Positions 43,955-51,739 of a DNA stretch of 64,000 bases are shown here, one piece after another. The first letter of the stretch is position 1, and each line of letters starts with the position of its first letter. The notes below the pieces were generated by a model. That model ran no database searches. It was given only the letters and a program-made list of their open reading frames with translations, and was not told where the DNA came from. The DNA comes from Pseudomonas sp. PSE14 (lineage in GTDB: Bacteria > Pseudomonadota > Gammaproteobacteria > Pseudomonadales > Pseudomonadaceae). Location: assembly GCF_029203285.1 (NCBI RefSeq), contig NZ_CP115669.1, forward strand, positions 1,364,001 to 1,428,000, written 5' to 3'. A program made the position numbers and the translations under genes.

Positions 43955-44295
43955 CAGAGAACTATCCGCACACTCCGACCGCCCCTTCAGGAGGCCGAGT
44001 GGAATCGGAGTTTCAGGGGTTGAGCGGCATGGATGCCGCGAGAGCGTCGTTGGGCCATGGATGGCCCGTCGACGCGTGCCCCTGAAACTTCGATGGAACG
44101 AGGGAAACGAAGCGCAGCGAAGTAACAGCCGAAGGGTGAGCGAAGCGAATCAGTCCCGCGAAGCGGGACCCGGATGATGGGGCAGAGACTTTTGCCTACT
44201 TTGCGTGGGGCGGCCATCCGTCGTTTGGCAAAGTAGGTCGCCCGAGGGGGCGAAACAAAATCTCTCAGCGCGCGCCGAAGCGGCGCAGAACACCA
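43955..44295. repeat. Long dispersed repeat, right copy (inverted relative to 5103-5400)
   Basis: The reverse complement shares GCTGAGAGATTTTGTTTCGCC, GAAGTTTCAGGGGCACGC, GGGCCATCC, CTCAACCCCTGAAACTCC and GGCCTCCTGAA with the left copy, in the same order. It is about 40 bp longer in the middle. Its hairpin is CCTACTTTGC (44195-44204) / GCAAAGTAGG (44228-44237), a different stem from the left copy's but equally paired. Bounded on the right by a REP unit at 44310-44332. Confidence 0.75.
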
Positions 44296-44347
44296 ATCCC
44301 CAAAAAATCGCGGACAGAGTCCGCTCCTACGGGGGCGTTGCCACGCC

Positions 44348-45127
44348 TTACCCCTGCGCCTGCAGAAACAGCGAAAACAACTCCGACTGCGACTTGATCC
44401 CCAGCTTCGCGTACATGTGCTTGCGGTGAACCTTCACGGTTTCGGCGGAGATCGCCAGCTTGCGGGCGATTTCCTTGCTGGAGCAACCGCTGAGCATCAG
44501 CCGGCCCACTTCCAGCTCGCGGGCGGTGAGCGGGGTTTCCACCTGCTGGGCGGTGGCTTCCAGACGGGTCTGCCAGCGCGGCGGCGGGGGCGCTTCCTGG
44601 ACTTCGCACTCGAAGGTCATGCGCTGGCGCATCAGCCCGGCCACCCAGGGCTGCACCAGGCCCAGCAGGGCGATCTGCTCGGGGCTGAAGCGGCCCTTGC
44701 TGCCCATCGAGCAACACAGCGTGCGTTCGCCATCGAGTTGCACGTTGATCTGCACTTCGTCAGCCACCACGTTGAGGCTGAAGTAGCGCTGGTAGTAGTC
44801 GGTCTGCTCGAACATCTCCGGCGCCACGTCGTCCAGGCGGAACAGCCCGCTGCCGGGCGCTTCACGGCTGGCGATGTAGAAAGGGTCGAGCAGGTAGAGG
44901 CCCTTGAGGTAGTCCTGGAACAGCGGGTCCGGCCCGCCGTCCTCGCCCGGGCATTCAGCGAACACCTGTGGCCTGCCATTGCTGAAAAGCAGCACGACCC
45001 AGCTGTCAAAGGGCACATACTGGCCCAGCAGACGCACCAGCAGGGTCCAGAAGTTCGGCTTGTCCAACGCCTCGATCAGCTGCCCGACCGAGCGGTGCCA
45101 GGCGATGTCCTGAAGGGAAAGACCCAT
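44348..45127 (-). CDS. LuxR-type transcriptional regulator
   Basis: 259 residues. C-terminal LuxR/FixJ helix-turn-helix: TPLTARELEVGRLMLSGCSSKEIARKLAISAETVKVHRKHMYAKLGIKSQSEL. The N-terminal ~180 residues are not an obvious acyl-homoserine-lactone or receiver domain, but look GAF-like (WVVLLFSNGRPQVFAECPG). Likely senses a small molecule and controls the divergent amidase/permease genes. The 149-bp intergenic region has a perfect dyad at 45143-45168. Confidence 0.9.
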   Translation of the reverse strand: MGLSLQDIAWHRSVGQLIEALDKPNFWTLLVRLLGQYVPFDSWVVLLFSNGRPQVFAECPGEDGGPDPLFQDYLKGLYLLDPFYIASREAPGSGLFRLDDVAPEMFEQTDYYQRYFSLNVVADEVQINVQLDGERTLCCSMGSKGRFSPEQIALLGLVQPWVAGLMRQRMTFECEVQEAPPPPRWQTRLEATAQQVETPLTARELEVGRLMLSGCSSKEIARKLAISAETVKVHRKHMYAKLGIKSQSELFSLFLQAQG

Positions 45128-45142
45128 GACTCTACCCCCGTT

Positions 45143-45168
45143 GGGTTACCACGCGGGCGTAATTACCC
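45143..45168. promoter_or_regulatory. 26-bp dyad between LuxR regulator and amidase genes
   Basis: GGGT-N4-ACGC-GG-GCGT-N4-ACCC: the outer and inner arms (GGGT/ACCC and ACGC/GCGT) are exact inverted repeats. It is 16 bp upstream of the luxR-type start on one side and 109 bp upstream of the amidase start on the other. Candidate operator for the LuxR protein; binding is inference. Confidence 0.55.
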
Positions 45169-45276
45169 GGTGAGGGCGCCGCCGGCATACTCGACCGATA
45201 CCTTGAGCCGGCGCGGGGTGCAGTTTGACCCTTTTGCAGCGCGCGGTCACCGGAAGACAAGAATCTGAGGAAGCCC

Positions 45277-46098
45277 ATGAAAGTCGAACTCGTGCAACTG
45301 GCCGGCCGTGATGGCGATGTGGCCTGGAACCTGGCCCGCACCCTGGAGGCCATCCACGCCTGCGCAGCGGACACCCAGCTGGTGGTGTTCCCCGAGACTC
45401 AGCTGACCGGCTTCCCCACCGAGCAGAACATCGCTGCCATCGCCGAGCCGGTCGACGGTCCCAGCGTGCAGGCCGTGCAGCGCGCCGCACGGGAGAAGAA
45501 CATCAGCGTTGCCGTGGGCTTCGCCGAGGCCGCCGCCGACGGCCGCTTCTACAACACCACGCTGCTGATCGCCCCCGAAGGCATCGCCATGCAGTACCGC
45601 AAGACGCACCTGTGGGCGTCGGATCGCGGCATCTTCACCCCGGGCGATCGCTACGCCACCTGCCTGTGGAATGGCATCCGCGTGGGCATCGCGATCTGCT
45701 TCGACATCGAGTTTCCGGAAAGCGTCCGCGCCCTTGGTCAGTTGGGCGCGGAACTGATCATCGTGACCAACGGCAACATGGACCCCTACGGCCCGACCCA
45801 CCGCACCGCGATCATGGGCCGCGCCATGGAAAACCAGGCCTACGCAGTGATGGTCAACCGCGTCGGCGAGGGTGACGACGGCCTGGTGTTCGCCGGTGGC
45901 AGCGCGGTGGTCGATCCCTTCGGCCAACTGCTCTGCGAAGCCGGCCGCGAAGAGTGTCGGCAGATCGTCGAACTGGACTTCGAGCGCCTGGCACAGGCGC
46001 GCCGTGACTACAGCTACCTGGCCGAGCGCCGCTTCGTGCTGCCGGGCGAAATGCGCGAGCACGAAGGTGGCCTGCGCGAGCTGATCATTCCGGCCTGA
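45277..46098 (+). CDS. Nitrilase-superfamily amidase (RamA-like)
   Basis: 273 residues. The Glu-Lys-Cys triad is intact: Glu40 (VVFPETQLTGF), Lys109 (YRKTHLW) and Cys141 (IAICFDIEFPES). N-terminus and overall length resemble the (R)-stereoselective amidase RamA of Pseudomonas, which cleaves piperazine/piperidine carboxamides; this resemblance is from memory. The natural substrate may be an omega-amide or cyclic amide. It precedes an APC permease by 166 bp, with a GC-rich hairpin (46108-46133) between them. Confidence 0.9.
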   Translation: MKVELVQLAGRDGDVAWNLARTLEAIHACAADTQLVVFPETQLTGFPTEQNIAAIAEPVDGPSVQAVQRAAREKNISVAVGFAEAAADGRFYNTTLLIAPEGIAMQYRKTHLWASDRGIFTPGDRYATCLWNGIRVGIAICFDIEFPESVRALGQLGAELIIVTNGNMDPYGPTHRTAIMGRAMENQAYAVMVNRVGEGDDGLVFAGGSAVVDPFGQLLCEAGREECRQIVELDFERLAQARRDYSYLAERRFVLPGEMREHEGGLRELIIPA

Positions 46099-46107
46099 CG
46101 TTTCTTT

Positions 46108-46133
46108 CCGGCCCGGAGTGTTTTCCGGGCCGG
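46108..46133. other. Hairpin between the amidase and permease genes
   Basis: CCGGCCCGGA-GTGTTT-TCCGGGCCGG, perfect 10-bp stem, no T-run. It may separate or balance expression of the two genes. Confidence 0.55.
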
Positions 46134-46264
46134 GGCGCAGGGCCGCGCCACCACAGCGATTCTCCAACACCGACGGGGGCCCCGAGCACCCGCACGGCTT
46201 TCGGGTGAGCGGAAGCCGGAATCTTTGCACTGCCCATAACAAACACAATGTGGAGTAAGCAGTA

Positions 46265-47587
46265 ATGGCTCAACTGAAACGAACCCTGTCGCTGGGTTCG
46301 GTGGTGCTGTTCGGCATCGCCTACATGACCCCGATCATCGTCCTGGGCACCTTCGGCATCCTCGCCGACGTCACCCGTGGCGTAGTGCCCTCGGCGTACC
46401 TCGTCGCCTCCGTTGCAATGCTCTTCACCGCGCTCAGCTATGGGCGCATGGCCGCTGCCTTCCCGGTGGCCGGGTCCGCCTACACCTATGTGCGCAAGTC
46501 GATCAGCCCGAAACTGGGCTTCCTCGCCGGCTGGGCGGTGCTGCTGGACTACCTGTTCCTGCCCATGGCCATCTGGCTGATCGGCGCGGCCTACCTGCAC
46601 TCGGCCTTCCCGGCGGTGCCCCAGGCGCTCTGGGTGCTGGCCTTCATCGGCGTGACCACGGCGATCAACGTCGTCGGCCTGCGCCTGGCGAAGAACGTCA
46701 ACGGCGTGCTGATGCTGGTGCAGTTCCTGGTGCTGATCGCCTTCGTCGGCCTGGCGATCCACTACGTGATGGGCGACGCCAGTCGTCCGCTGTGGACCCT
46801 GGAACCCTTCCTCAAGGAGGGCACCCAGCTGCCGCTGATCATGGGCGGTGCGGCCATCGCCTGTTACTCCTTCCTGGGCTTCGATGCGGTCAGTACCCTG
46901 ACGGAAGAAACCCACGAGCCGCGCAAGACCATTCCGCGCGCCATCCTGCTGATCACCCTGATCGGCGGTGGCATATTCATTGCCGCCAGCTATTTCGTAC
47001 AACTGGCGCATCCGTCGGTGGAGTTCCAGAACGCCGATTCCGCAGCCTACGAAATTGCCCGCAACATCGGCGGCGACCTGTTCGTCAGCTTCTTCCTGAT
47101 CGGTCTGATCGTCGGCCAGTTCACCTCCGGCCTGTCGGCCCAGGCCAGCGCCTCGCGCCTGCTGTTCGCCATGGGCCGCGACGGCGTGCTGCCGCGCCCG
47201 TTCTTCGGCCGCATCAGCAAGCGCTTCGAAACCCCGGTGAACAGCATCGTGCTGTGCGGCGTGGTGGCCCTGCTGGCGCTGCGCATGGACGTCACCACCT
47301 CCACCTCGTTCATCAACTTCGGTGCCTTCCTGGCCTTCAGCCTGGTGAACCTCTCGGTGATCTTCCACTACTACCTGAACGCCGAGCGCCGTGGCCCGCG
47401 CGAGCTGGTGCTGTTCCTGCTGTTCCCGCTGATCGGCCTGGTCGCCGACCTGTGGCTGATGGTCAGCCTCGACCACCTGGCGATCTGGCTCGGCGCCACC
47501 TGGCTGGTACTGGGTGTGATCTACCTCGCGGTAATCACCGGCGGCTTCCGCGAACAGCCGCCGGAGATGAGCTTCGAGGAGGCGTGA
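46265..47587 (+). CDS. APC-superfamily permease (PuuP-like)
   Basis: 440 residues, about 12 helices. Signature LKRTLSLGSVVLFGIAYMTPIIVLGTFGILADVT in helix 1, then AYTYVRKSISPKLGFLAGWAVLLDYLFLP and CYSFLGFDAVSTLTEETHEPRKTIPRAI, as in putrescine importers and amine permeases. Probably imports the amidase substrate. Starts at ATG 46265; followed 59 bp later by the glutathione transferase gene. Confidence 0.9.
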   Translation: MAQLKRTLSLGSVVLFGIAYMTPIIVLGTFGILADVTRGVVPSAYLVASVAMLFTALSYGRMAAAFPVAGSAYTYVRKSISPKLGFLAGWAVLLDYLFLPMAIWLIGAAYLHSAFPAVPQALWVLAFIGVTTAINVVGLRLAKNVNGVLMLVQFLVLIAFVGLAIHYVMGDASRPLWTLEPFLKEGTQLPLIMGGAAIACYSFLGFDAVSTLTEETHEPRKTIPRAILLITLIGGGIFIAASYFVQLAHPSVEFQNADSAAYEIARNIGGDLFVSFFLIGLIVGQFTSGLSAQASASRLLFAMGRDGVLPRPFFGRISKRFETPVNSIVLCGVVALLALRMDVTTSTSFINFGAFLAFSLVNLSVIFHYYLNAERRGPRELVLFLLFPLIGLVADLWLMVSLDHLAIWLGATWLVLGVIYLAVITGGFREQPPEMSFEEA

Positions 47588-47646
47588 CGGCCGAGCGGGG
47601 CTATGCTGGGGGCTCCATGCAGTGGCGTGCCACAGGAGATCCCGCC

Positions 47647-48291
47647 ATGTCCCGCATCACGCTTTATCACTCGCCCCAGACACGCTCCAGCGGCACCCTG
47701 GTGCTGCTGGAGGAGCTGGGCGCCGACTACGACATCGAACTGATCAACATGAAGGCCGGCGAGCAGCGCAAGCCGGCCTACCTGGCAATCAACCCGATGG
47801 GCAAGGTCCCGGCGATCCGCCACGGCGAGGCGCTGGTGACCGAGCAGGGCGCGGTCTTCCTCTACCTCGCCGATCTCTTCCCCCGCGCGGGCTTGGCGCC
47901 CGCCCTGGACGACCCGCTGCGCGGCCCCTACCTGCGCTGGCTGGTGTTCTACGGCTCCAGTTTCGAGCCGGCCATTCTCGATCGCGCGCTCAAACGCGAC
48001 CCCCCGCCGCCGGCCATGAGCCCCTACGGCGACTACGACAGCGTGATGCGCACCCTCGCCGAGCAGCTGGAAAGCGGACCCTTCCTGTTGGGCAGCCGCA
48101 TGACCGCTGCCGACGTGCTGTGGGGCACGGCGCTGAGCTGGACCATCGGTTTCGGCGTGGTGCCCAGGCTGCCGGTGTTCGAGCGCTACGTCGAACTCAT
48201 CACCTCGCGGCCGGCCTTCGCCCGCGTACGCGAGCGCGATGAGCAGTGGGCGGCGGAGCACGCACGGGCCGCCGAGGCGAAGGCGCCCTGA
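47647..48291 (+). CDS. Glutathione S-transferase
   Basis: 214 residues. Thioredoxin-fold N-domain (ITLYHSPQTRSSGTLVLLEELGADYDIELINM, cis-Pro in GKVPAIRHG, glutathione-contact EQGAVFLYLADLFP) and a helical C-domain (LGSRMTAADVLWGTALSW). Beta/zeta-like. Conjugates or reduces electrophiles, or serves as a peroxidase. ATG 47647 has AGGAG upstream. Whether it belongs to the amidase/permease operon is open. Confidence 0.92.
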   Translation: MSRITLYHSPQTRSSGTLVLLEELGADYDIELINMKAGEQRKPAYLAINPMGKVPAIRHGEALVTEQGAVFLYLADLFPRAGLAPALDDPLRGPYLRWLVFYGSSFEPAILDRALKRDPPPPAMSPYGDYDSVMRTLAEQLESGPFLLGSRMTAADVLWGTALSWTIGFGVVPRLPVFERYVELITSRPAFARVRERDEQWAAEHARAAEAKAP

Positions 48292-48514
48292 TACCGGAGG
48301 GCAGGGGCGTAGCTGCAAATAAGGGGGATGGAAAGGCTGCTGTGTGTTCTGCGAAAACGGTCTCAAGTCCCATAGGAAGTTTCTTATTTGCTTGTAGCTT
48401 TCTTTGCTGGCTTGCAGGGCTGATCAATGATGGCCCCAACGCCGCGTCGTTCCCCATCTCGCGGCGTCTGTTCCAGCATAACGATGAGAAAGGTGTTGCA
48501 TCCGTTAGGTCCCG

Positions 48515-48543
48515 AAGCCCATCCGCGAGGATGGGCTTTTTTT
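48515..48543 (+). terminator. Intrinsic terminator
   Basis: AAGCCCATCC-GCGA-GGATGGGCTTTTTTT, perfect stem and T-run, about 225 bp after the glutathione transferase gene. Confidence 0.9.
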
Positions 48544-48799
48544 CGTTCGCTATTCGGGTGCTCTTCATGCCTGATCTTCCTCAGGTGAAGTCGGAAAGGT
48601 CTTTTGTTTTGAGGGGAGAGGTGTAGGCAGCTCGGGGAAATGCCGACGATGTGCTGTTTATCTCAAATCGGCTTAGGTCTTTTCTTACATGGATATCTGG
48701 GGCTTGGAGACGGCTGTCAGCTGCTGGATCATATGTCCCGCGCCCTGTTCCTACAGGGAGCCCTAAAGATTGATCGACTAGTCAATCGTTTAGTCCTTG

Positions 48800-48825
48800 G
48801 CCCGCCAGCAATGGCGGGCTTTTTT
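48800..48825 (+). terminator. Orphan intrinsic terminator
   Basis: GCCCGCCA-GCAA-TGGCGGGC plus TTTTTT. No ORF lies between this and the previous terminator, so it probably ends a short untranslated transcript. Confidence 0.9.
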
Positions 48826-48937
48826 ATGCGCGGTTTCATGGTGGGCTGCGCAGGACGCTCAGGGTAGGGCGGTTGAGCGCGTTTCCCTGTGAGCCAGAGG
48901 CTTTTCGTCAGACTGCCTTTCTTGTGGGATTCCAGTG

Positions 48938-49858
48938 TCAGCTCTTTGCCGCGCTGACCCCTTCCAGGGTGGCGAAGGAGGTGTCCTTGGCCGTCAGCAG
49001 GAAGTCGCGCATGAACGGCGCGTCCAGCATGTCGGCGCGAATCGCCGCGAACAGCGTGCAGTACAGACCTTTCTCCCCCAGGCGCTTGGCGGTGACGTAG
49101 CCGCGCGAGCTGTATTCGTGCAGCGCCCAGTTGGGCAGGCTGCAGACGCCGCGTCCGGAGGCCACCAGCTGCATCATCATCACCGTCAGTTCCGAGGTCC
49201 GCACCTGCGCCGGCTCGATGTCGGCGGGCTCCAGGAAGCGGGTGAAAATGTCCAGGCGGTCCCGCTCGATGGGGTAGGTGATCAGGGTCAGGCTGGCCAG
49301 GTCTTCCGGGACTATGTACGACTTGCCGGCCAGCGCGTGGTGGTTGTCCACCGCCAGCAGCGCCTCGTAGGTGAACAGCGGCACGTAGGTGATGCCGGCC
49401 AGGTCCACAGGGTCCGAGGTCACCACCAGGTCGAGATCACCACGGGCCAGTGCCGGCAGCGGGGCGAAGGAGAAGCCGGAGGCGAGGTCCAGTTCGACTT
49501 CCGGCCAGGCGTCGCGGAACTGGTCGATGGTCGGCATCAGCCACTGGAAGCAGCTGTGGCATTCGATGGCCATGTGCAGGCGGCCGGCGGTGCCGCCGGC
49601 CAGGCGAGCCAGGTCGCGTTCGGCGCTGCGCAGTTGCGGCAGCACGCTGTCGGCCAGTTGCAGCAGGCGCAGGCCGGCACTGGTGAAGCGCACCGGCTTG
49701 GTCTTGCGGATGAACAGCGACAGGCCGAGGCGATCTTCCAGTTCCTTGAACTGGTGGGAGAGGGCGGATTGGGTGAGGTGCAGGCGCTCGGCCGCCTCCA
49801 CGAGGCTGTCGGCCTCGCGCAGGGCGTGGAGGGTTTTCAGGTGACGGAGTTCAAGCAT
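48938..49858 (-). CDS. metR: LysR-type methionine regulator MetR
   Basis: 306 residues. The N-terminus LELRHLKTLHALREADSLVEAAERLHLTQSALSHQFKELEDRLG and the effector-domain block LHMAIECHSCFQWLMPTIDQFR are hallmarks of MetR, which activates metE/metH using homocysteine as coregulator. ATG 49858 chosen to match the family N-terminus. Divergent from the metE-like gene with 123 bp between, the usual metR-metE layout. Confidence 0.92.
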   Translation of the reverse strand: MLELRHLKTLHALREADSLVEAAERLHLTQSALSHQFKELEDRLGLSLFIRKTKPVRFTSAGLRLLQLADSVLPQLRSAERDLARLAGGTAGRLHMAIECHSCFQWLMPTIDQFRDAWPEVELDLASGFSFAPLPALARGDLDLVVTSDPVDLAGITYVPLFTYEALLAVDNHHALAGKSYIVPEDLASLTLITYPIERDRLDIFTRFLEPADIEPAQVRTSELTVMMMQLVASGRGVCSLPNWALHEYSSRGYVTAKRLGEKGLYCTLFAAIRADMLDAPFMRDFLLTAKDTSFATLEGVSAAKS

Positions 49859-49890
49859 GGTGCCGGCCTCGACCTCAATATGAGGAAAAC

Positions 49891-49915
49891 TTGATTTCAA
49901 CGCGAATGAATTGAG
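49891..49915. promoter_or_regulatory. Candidate MetR boxes
   Basis: Overlapping inverted repeats TTGA-TT-TCAA (49891-49900) and TTCA-N7-TGAA (49896-49910), similar to the TGAA/TTCA half-sites of MetR boxes, sit 33 bp upstream of the metR start and 67-91 bp upstream of the metE-like start. Confidence 0.5.
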
Positions 49916-49981
49916 TTTGTCTCATGAGTGGCCGGCTGTCGACAATGCGTGCATCTGACGTATTGGTTTGGAGTCTTCGCC

Positions 49982-51085
49982 ATGGCATTGGCACACACCC
50001 TCGGCTTTCCCCACATCGGTCGTGACCGTGAACTGCAGACGGCGCTGGAGGGCTTCTGCAACGGCGAGCTGGACGAGACCGGACTGCGTCGTGTGGGGCG
50101 CGAGCTGCGTGCTGCGCACTGGCAGGCACAAAAGGACGCCGGCATCGACTTGCTGCCGGTCGGTGATTTCGTCTGGTGCGACCCGGTGCTGACCCACTCG
50201 CTGACCTTCGGTGTGACTCCCGGGGGCGGCAAGCCAACCCTGCAAACACTGTTCGCAATGGCTCAGGGTGGCAACGGTGCGCCTGCTGCACAGTGGTTCG
50301 ACACTGACCACCAGTACCGGGTCCCGGAGTTCAGCGTTGACCAGCAATTCGAGCTGAGCTGGGAGCAACTGTTCGAGGAGGTGGATGAGGCGCTGGCGCT
50401 GGGGCACACCGTCAAACCGGTGCTGATCGGCCCGCTCACCTACCTGTGGCTGGGCAAGCTCAAGGGTGAGGACGCCGGCTTCGACAAGCTCGACCTGCTG
50501 GAACGTCTGCTGCCGGTCTATGGCCAGATATTCCAGCGCCTGGCCGCCCAGGGCGTAGAGTGGGTACAGATCGACGAGCCGATCCTGGTGCTCGACCTGC
50601 CGCAGGACTGGAAGAGCGCCTTCGAGCGCGCCTACAACCTGCTCCAGCGTGAACCGCTGAAGAAGCTGATCGCCACCTACTTCGGCGGCCTGGAAGACAA
50701 CCTCGGCCTGGCCGCCAGCCTGCCGCTGGATGGCCTGCACGTCGACCTGGTGAGTGCGCCGCGGCAGTATCTGACCGCCCTCGACCGCCTGCCGTCCTAC
50801 AAGGTGCTGTCCCTGGGCCTGGTGAGCGGCGGCAATGACTGGGGCTACGATCTCGAATCGGCGCTGGACGTGCTGCGCCATGCCCATGAGCGGTTGGGTG
50901 AGCGGCTGTGGGTGGCGTCGTCCTGCTCAGCGCTGCAGAGCCCGGCGGATGCGCCGGAGGATTCCCAGGCGATTGCCGCGCAGAAGTGCGCCGAGGTGGC
51001 GCTGCTGGCGCGGGCGGTCAACCAGCCCGAGGCGCCGGACGTGCTCGCCGCGCTGGCCGGGATCGGGCGTCGCCAGTGTGCTTGA
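49982..51085 (+). CDS. MetE N-terminal-domain-only protein (truncated methionine synthase)
   Basis: 367 residues. Begins like cobalamin-independent methionine synthase (MALAHTLGFPHIGRDREL) and follows its N-terminal barrel through VEWVQIDEPILVLDLP and KKLIATYFGGLEDNLGLA to VALLARAVNQPEAPDVLAALAGIG, where it stops. MetE is about 760 residues; the whole C-terminal catalytic domain with the zinc ligands is missing. Compared with the P. aeruginosa protein as recalled, loops near residues 95 and 330 are also shortened in frame. The frame is intact, so it may be a kept, repurposed protein; a decayed metE remnant is the alternative. It cannot be a methionine synthase alone. Confidence 0.8.
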   Translation: MALAHTLGFPHIGRDRELQTALEGFCNGELDETGLRRVGRELRAAHWQAQKDAGIDLLPVGDFVWCDPVLTHSLTFGVTPGGGKPTLQTLFAMAQGGNGAPAAQWFDTDHQYRVPEFSVDQQFELSWEQLFEEVDEALALGHTVKPVLIGPLTYLWLGKLKGEDAGFDKLDLLERLLPVYGQIFQRLAAQGVEWVQIDEPILVLDLPQDWKSAFERAYNLLQREPLKKLIATYFGGLEDNLGLAASLPLDGLHVDLVSAPRQYLTALDRLPSYKVLSLGLVSGGNDWGYDLESALDVLRHAHERLGERLWVASSCSALQSPADAPEDSQAIAAQKCAEVALLARAVNQPEAPDVLAALAGIGRRQCA

Positions 51086-51104
51086 GTGCCCGTTCGAGGA
51101 TGCG

Positions 51105-51542
51105 TCAGAGGTAGAACATGCCCTTGGCCAGCACCACGATGGCCAGCACATGGACGAACACGCTGTAGTGGATACGCCGCGAGCGCTGGCCGGTCATGCG
51201 GCCGGTGCGGAAGGACAGCATGGCGAAGGCGAAATGCCCGAGCACGCTGGCAGCCAGCAGCAGCTTGAGACTGAGCAGGGTGGCGAAGGTGGACGCCAGC
51301 GGATCGGCCAGCAGCGGCAGGTAGCGCAGGTGCAGCATGCCCAGGCCGGCGCCGAACAGGACGAGGATGGCCCACGGCATCAGGCGCCGGGCGCGCCGCC
51401 CGACGGCGGCTTCCACCATGCGCATGGCCCGCGCTGGCACGTGCTGGCGGACGCTCTCCAGGACCAGCACTTCGAAGAACACCGTGCCGACGAACAGGAT
51501 CGCGGCGAGCAGGTGCAGGGTGAGCAGGAGCGGGTAGGCCAT
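51105..51542 (-). CDS. CopD/DUF2269-like integral membrane protein
   Basis: 145 residues, four hydrophobic helices starting MAYPLLLTLHLLAAILFVGTVFFEVLVLESV, with a conserved-looking His in helix 1 and another in RRIHYSVFVHVLAIVVLAKG in helix 4. Resembles the CopD-like/DUF2269 group, whose histidines can bind haem or copper; this is a weak assignment. Convergent with the metE-like gene, 19 bp away. Confidence 0.7.
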   Translation of the reverse strand: MAYPLLLTLHLLAAILFVGTVFFEVLVLESVRQHVPARAMRMVEAAVGRRARRLMPWAILVLFGAGLGMLHLRYLPLLADPLASTFATLLSLKLLLAASVLGHFAFAMLSFRTGRMTGQRSRRIHYSVFVHVLAIVVLAKGMFYL

Positions 51543-51739
51543 GGCGCTGGGTTCCGAGAGGGAAGCCGCTATCTTCGCCAGCGGGCCGTGGCTCGCCCAT
51601 GACCCCGGTCATGCCGCGCGTTGTGACGGGTGCACGACCGCTCAGCGCCTTTCATCAAATTGTCACGGACCTGTGGCAGAGCGAATGACGGAAATTCATC
51701 AGAATCCCGTTCCACTGGGGTTTTGCGTTCCGGATTTTC

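Larger units (their letters stand above)
48292..48937. other. Gene-poor region with two orphan terminators
   Basis: 646 bp with locally lower GC than its neighbours and no convincing ORF. It holds two canonical terminators (48515-48543 and 48800-48825), each preceded by 150-300 bp of AT-richer DNA. The first could serve the glutathione transferase gene 225 bp upstream; the second has no gene before it. Small-RNA genes are possible; no known family was recognised. Confidence 0.5.

Noticed and set aside
44113..44180. Possible short gene within the repeat-rich gap 43.6-44.3 kb
   Set aside because: The frames there fall inside the dispersed repeat shared with 5.1-5.4 kb and lack start signals.
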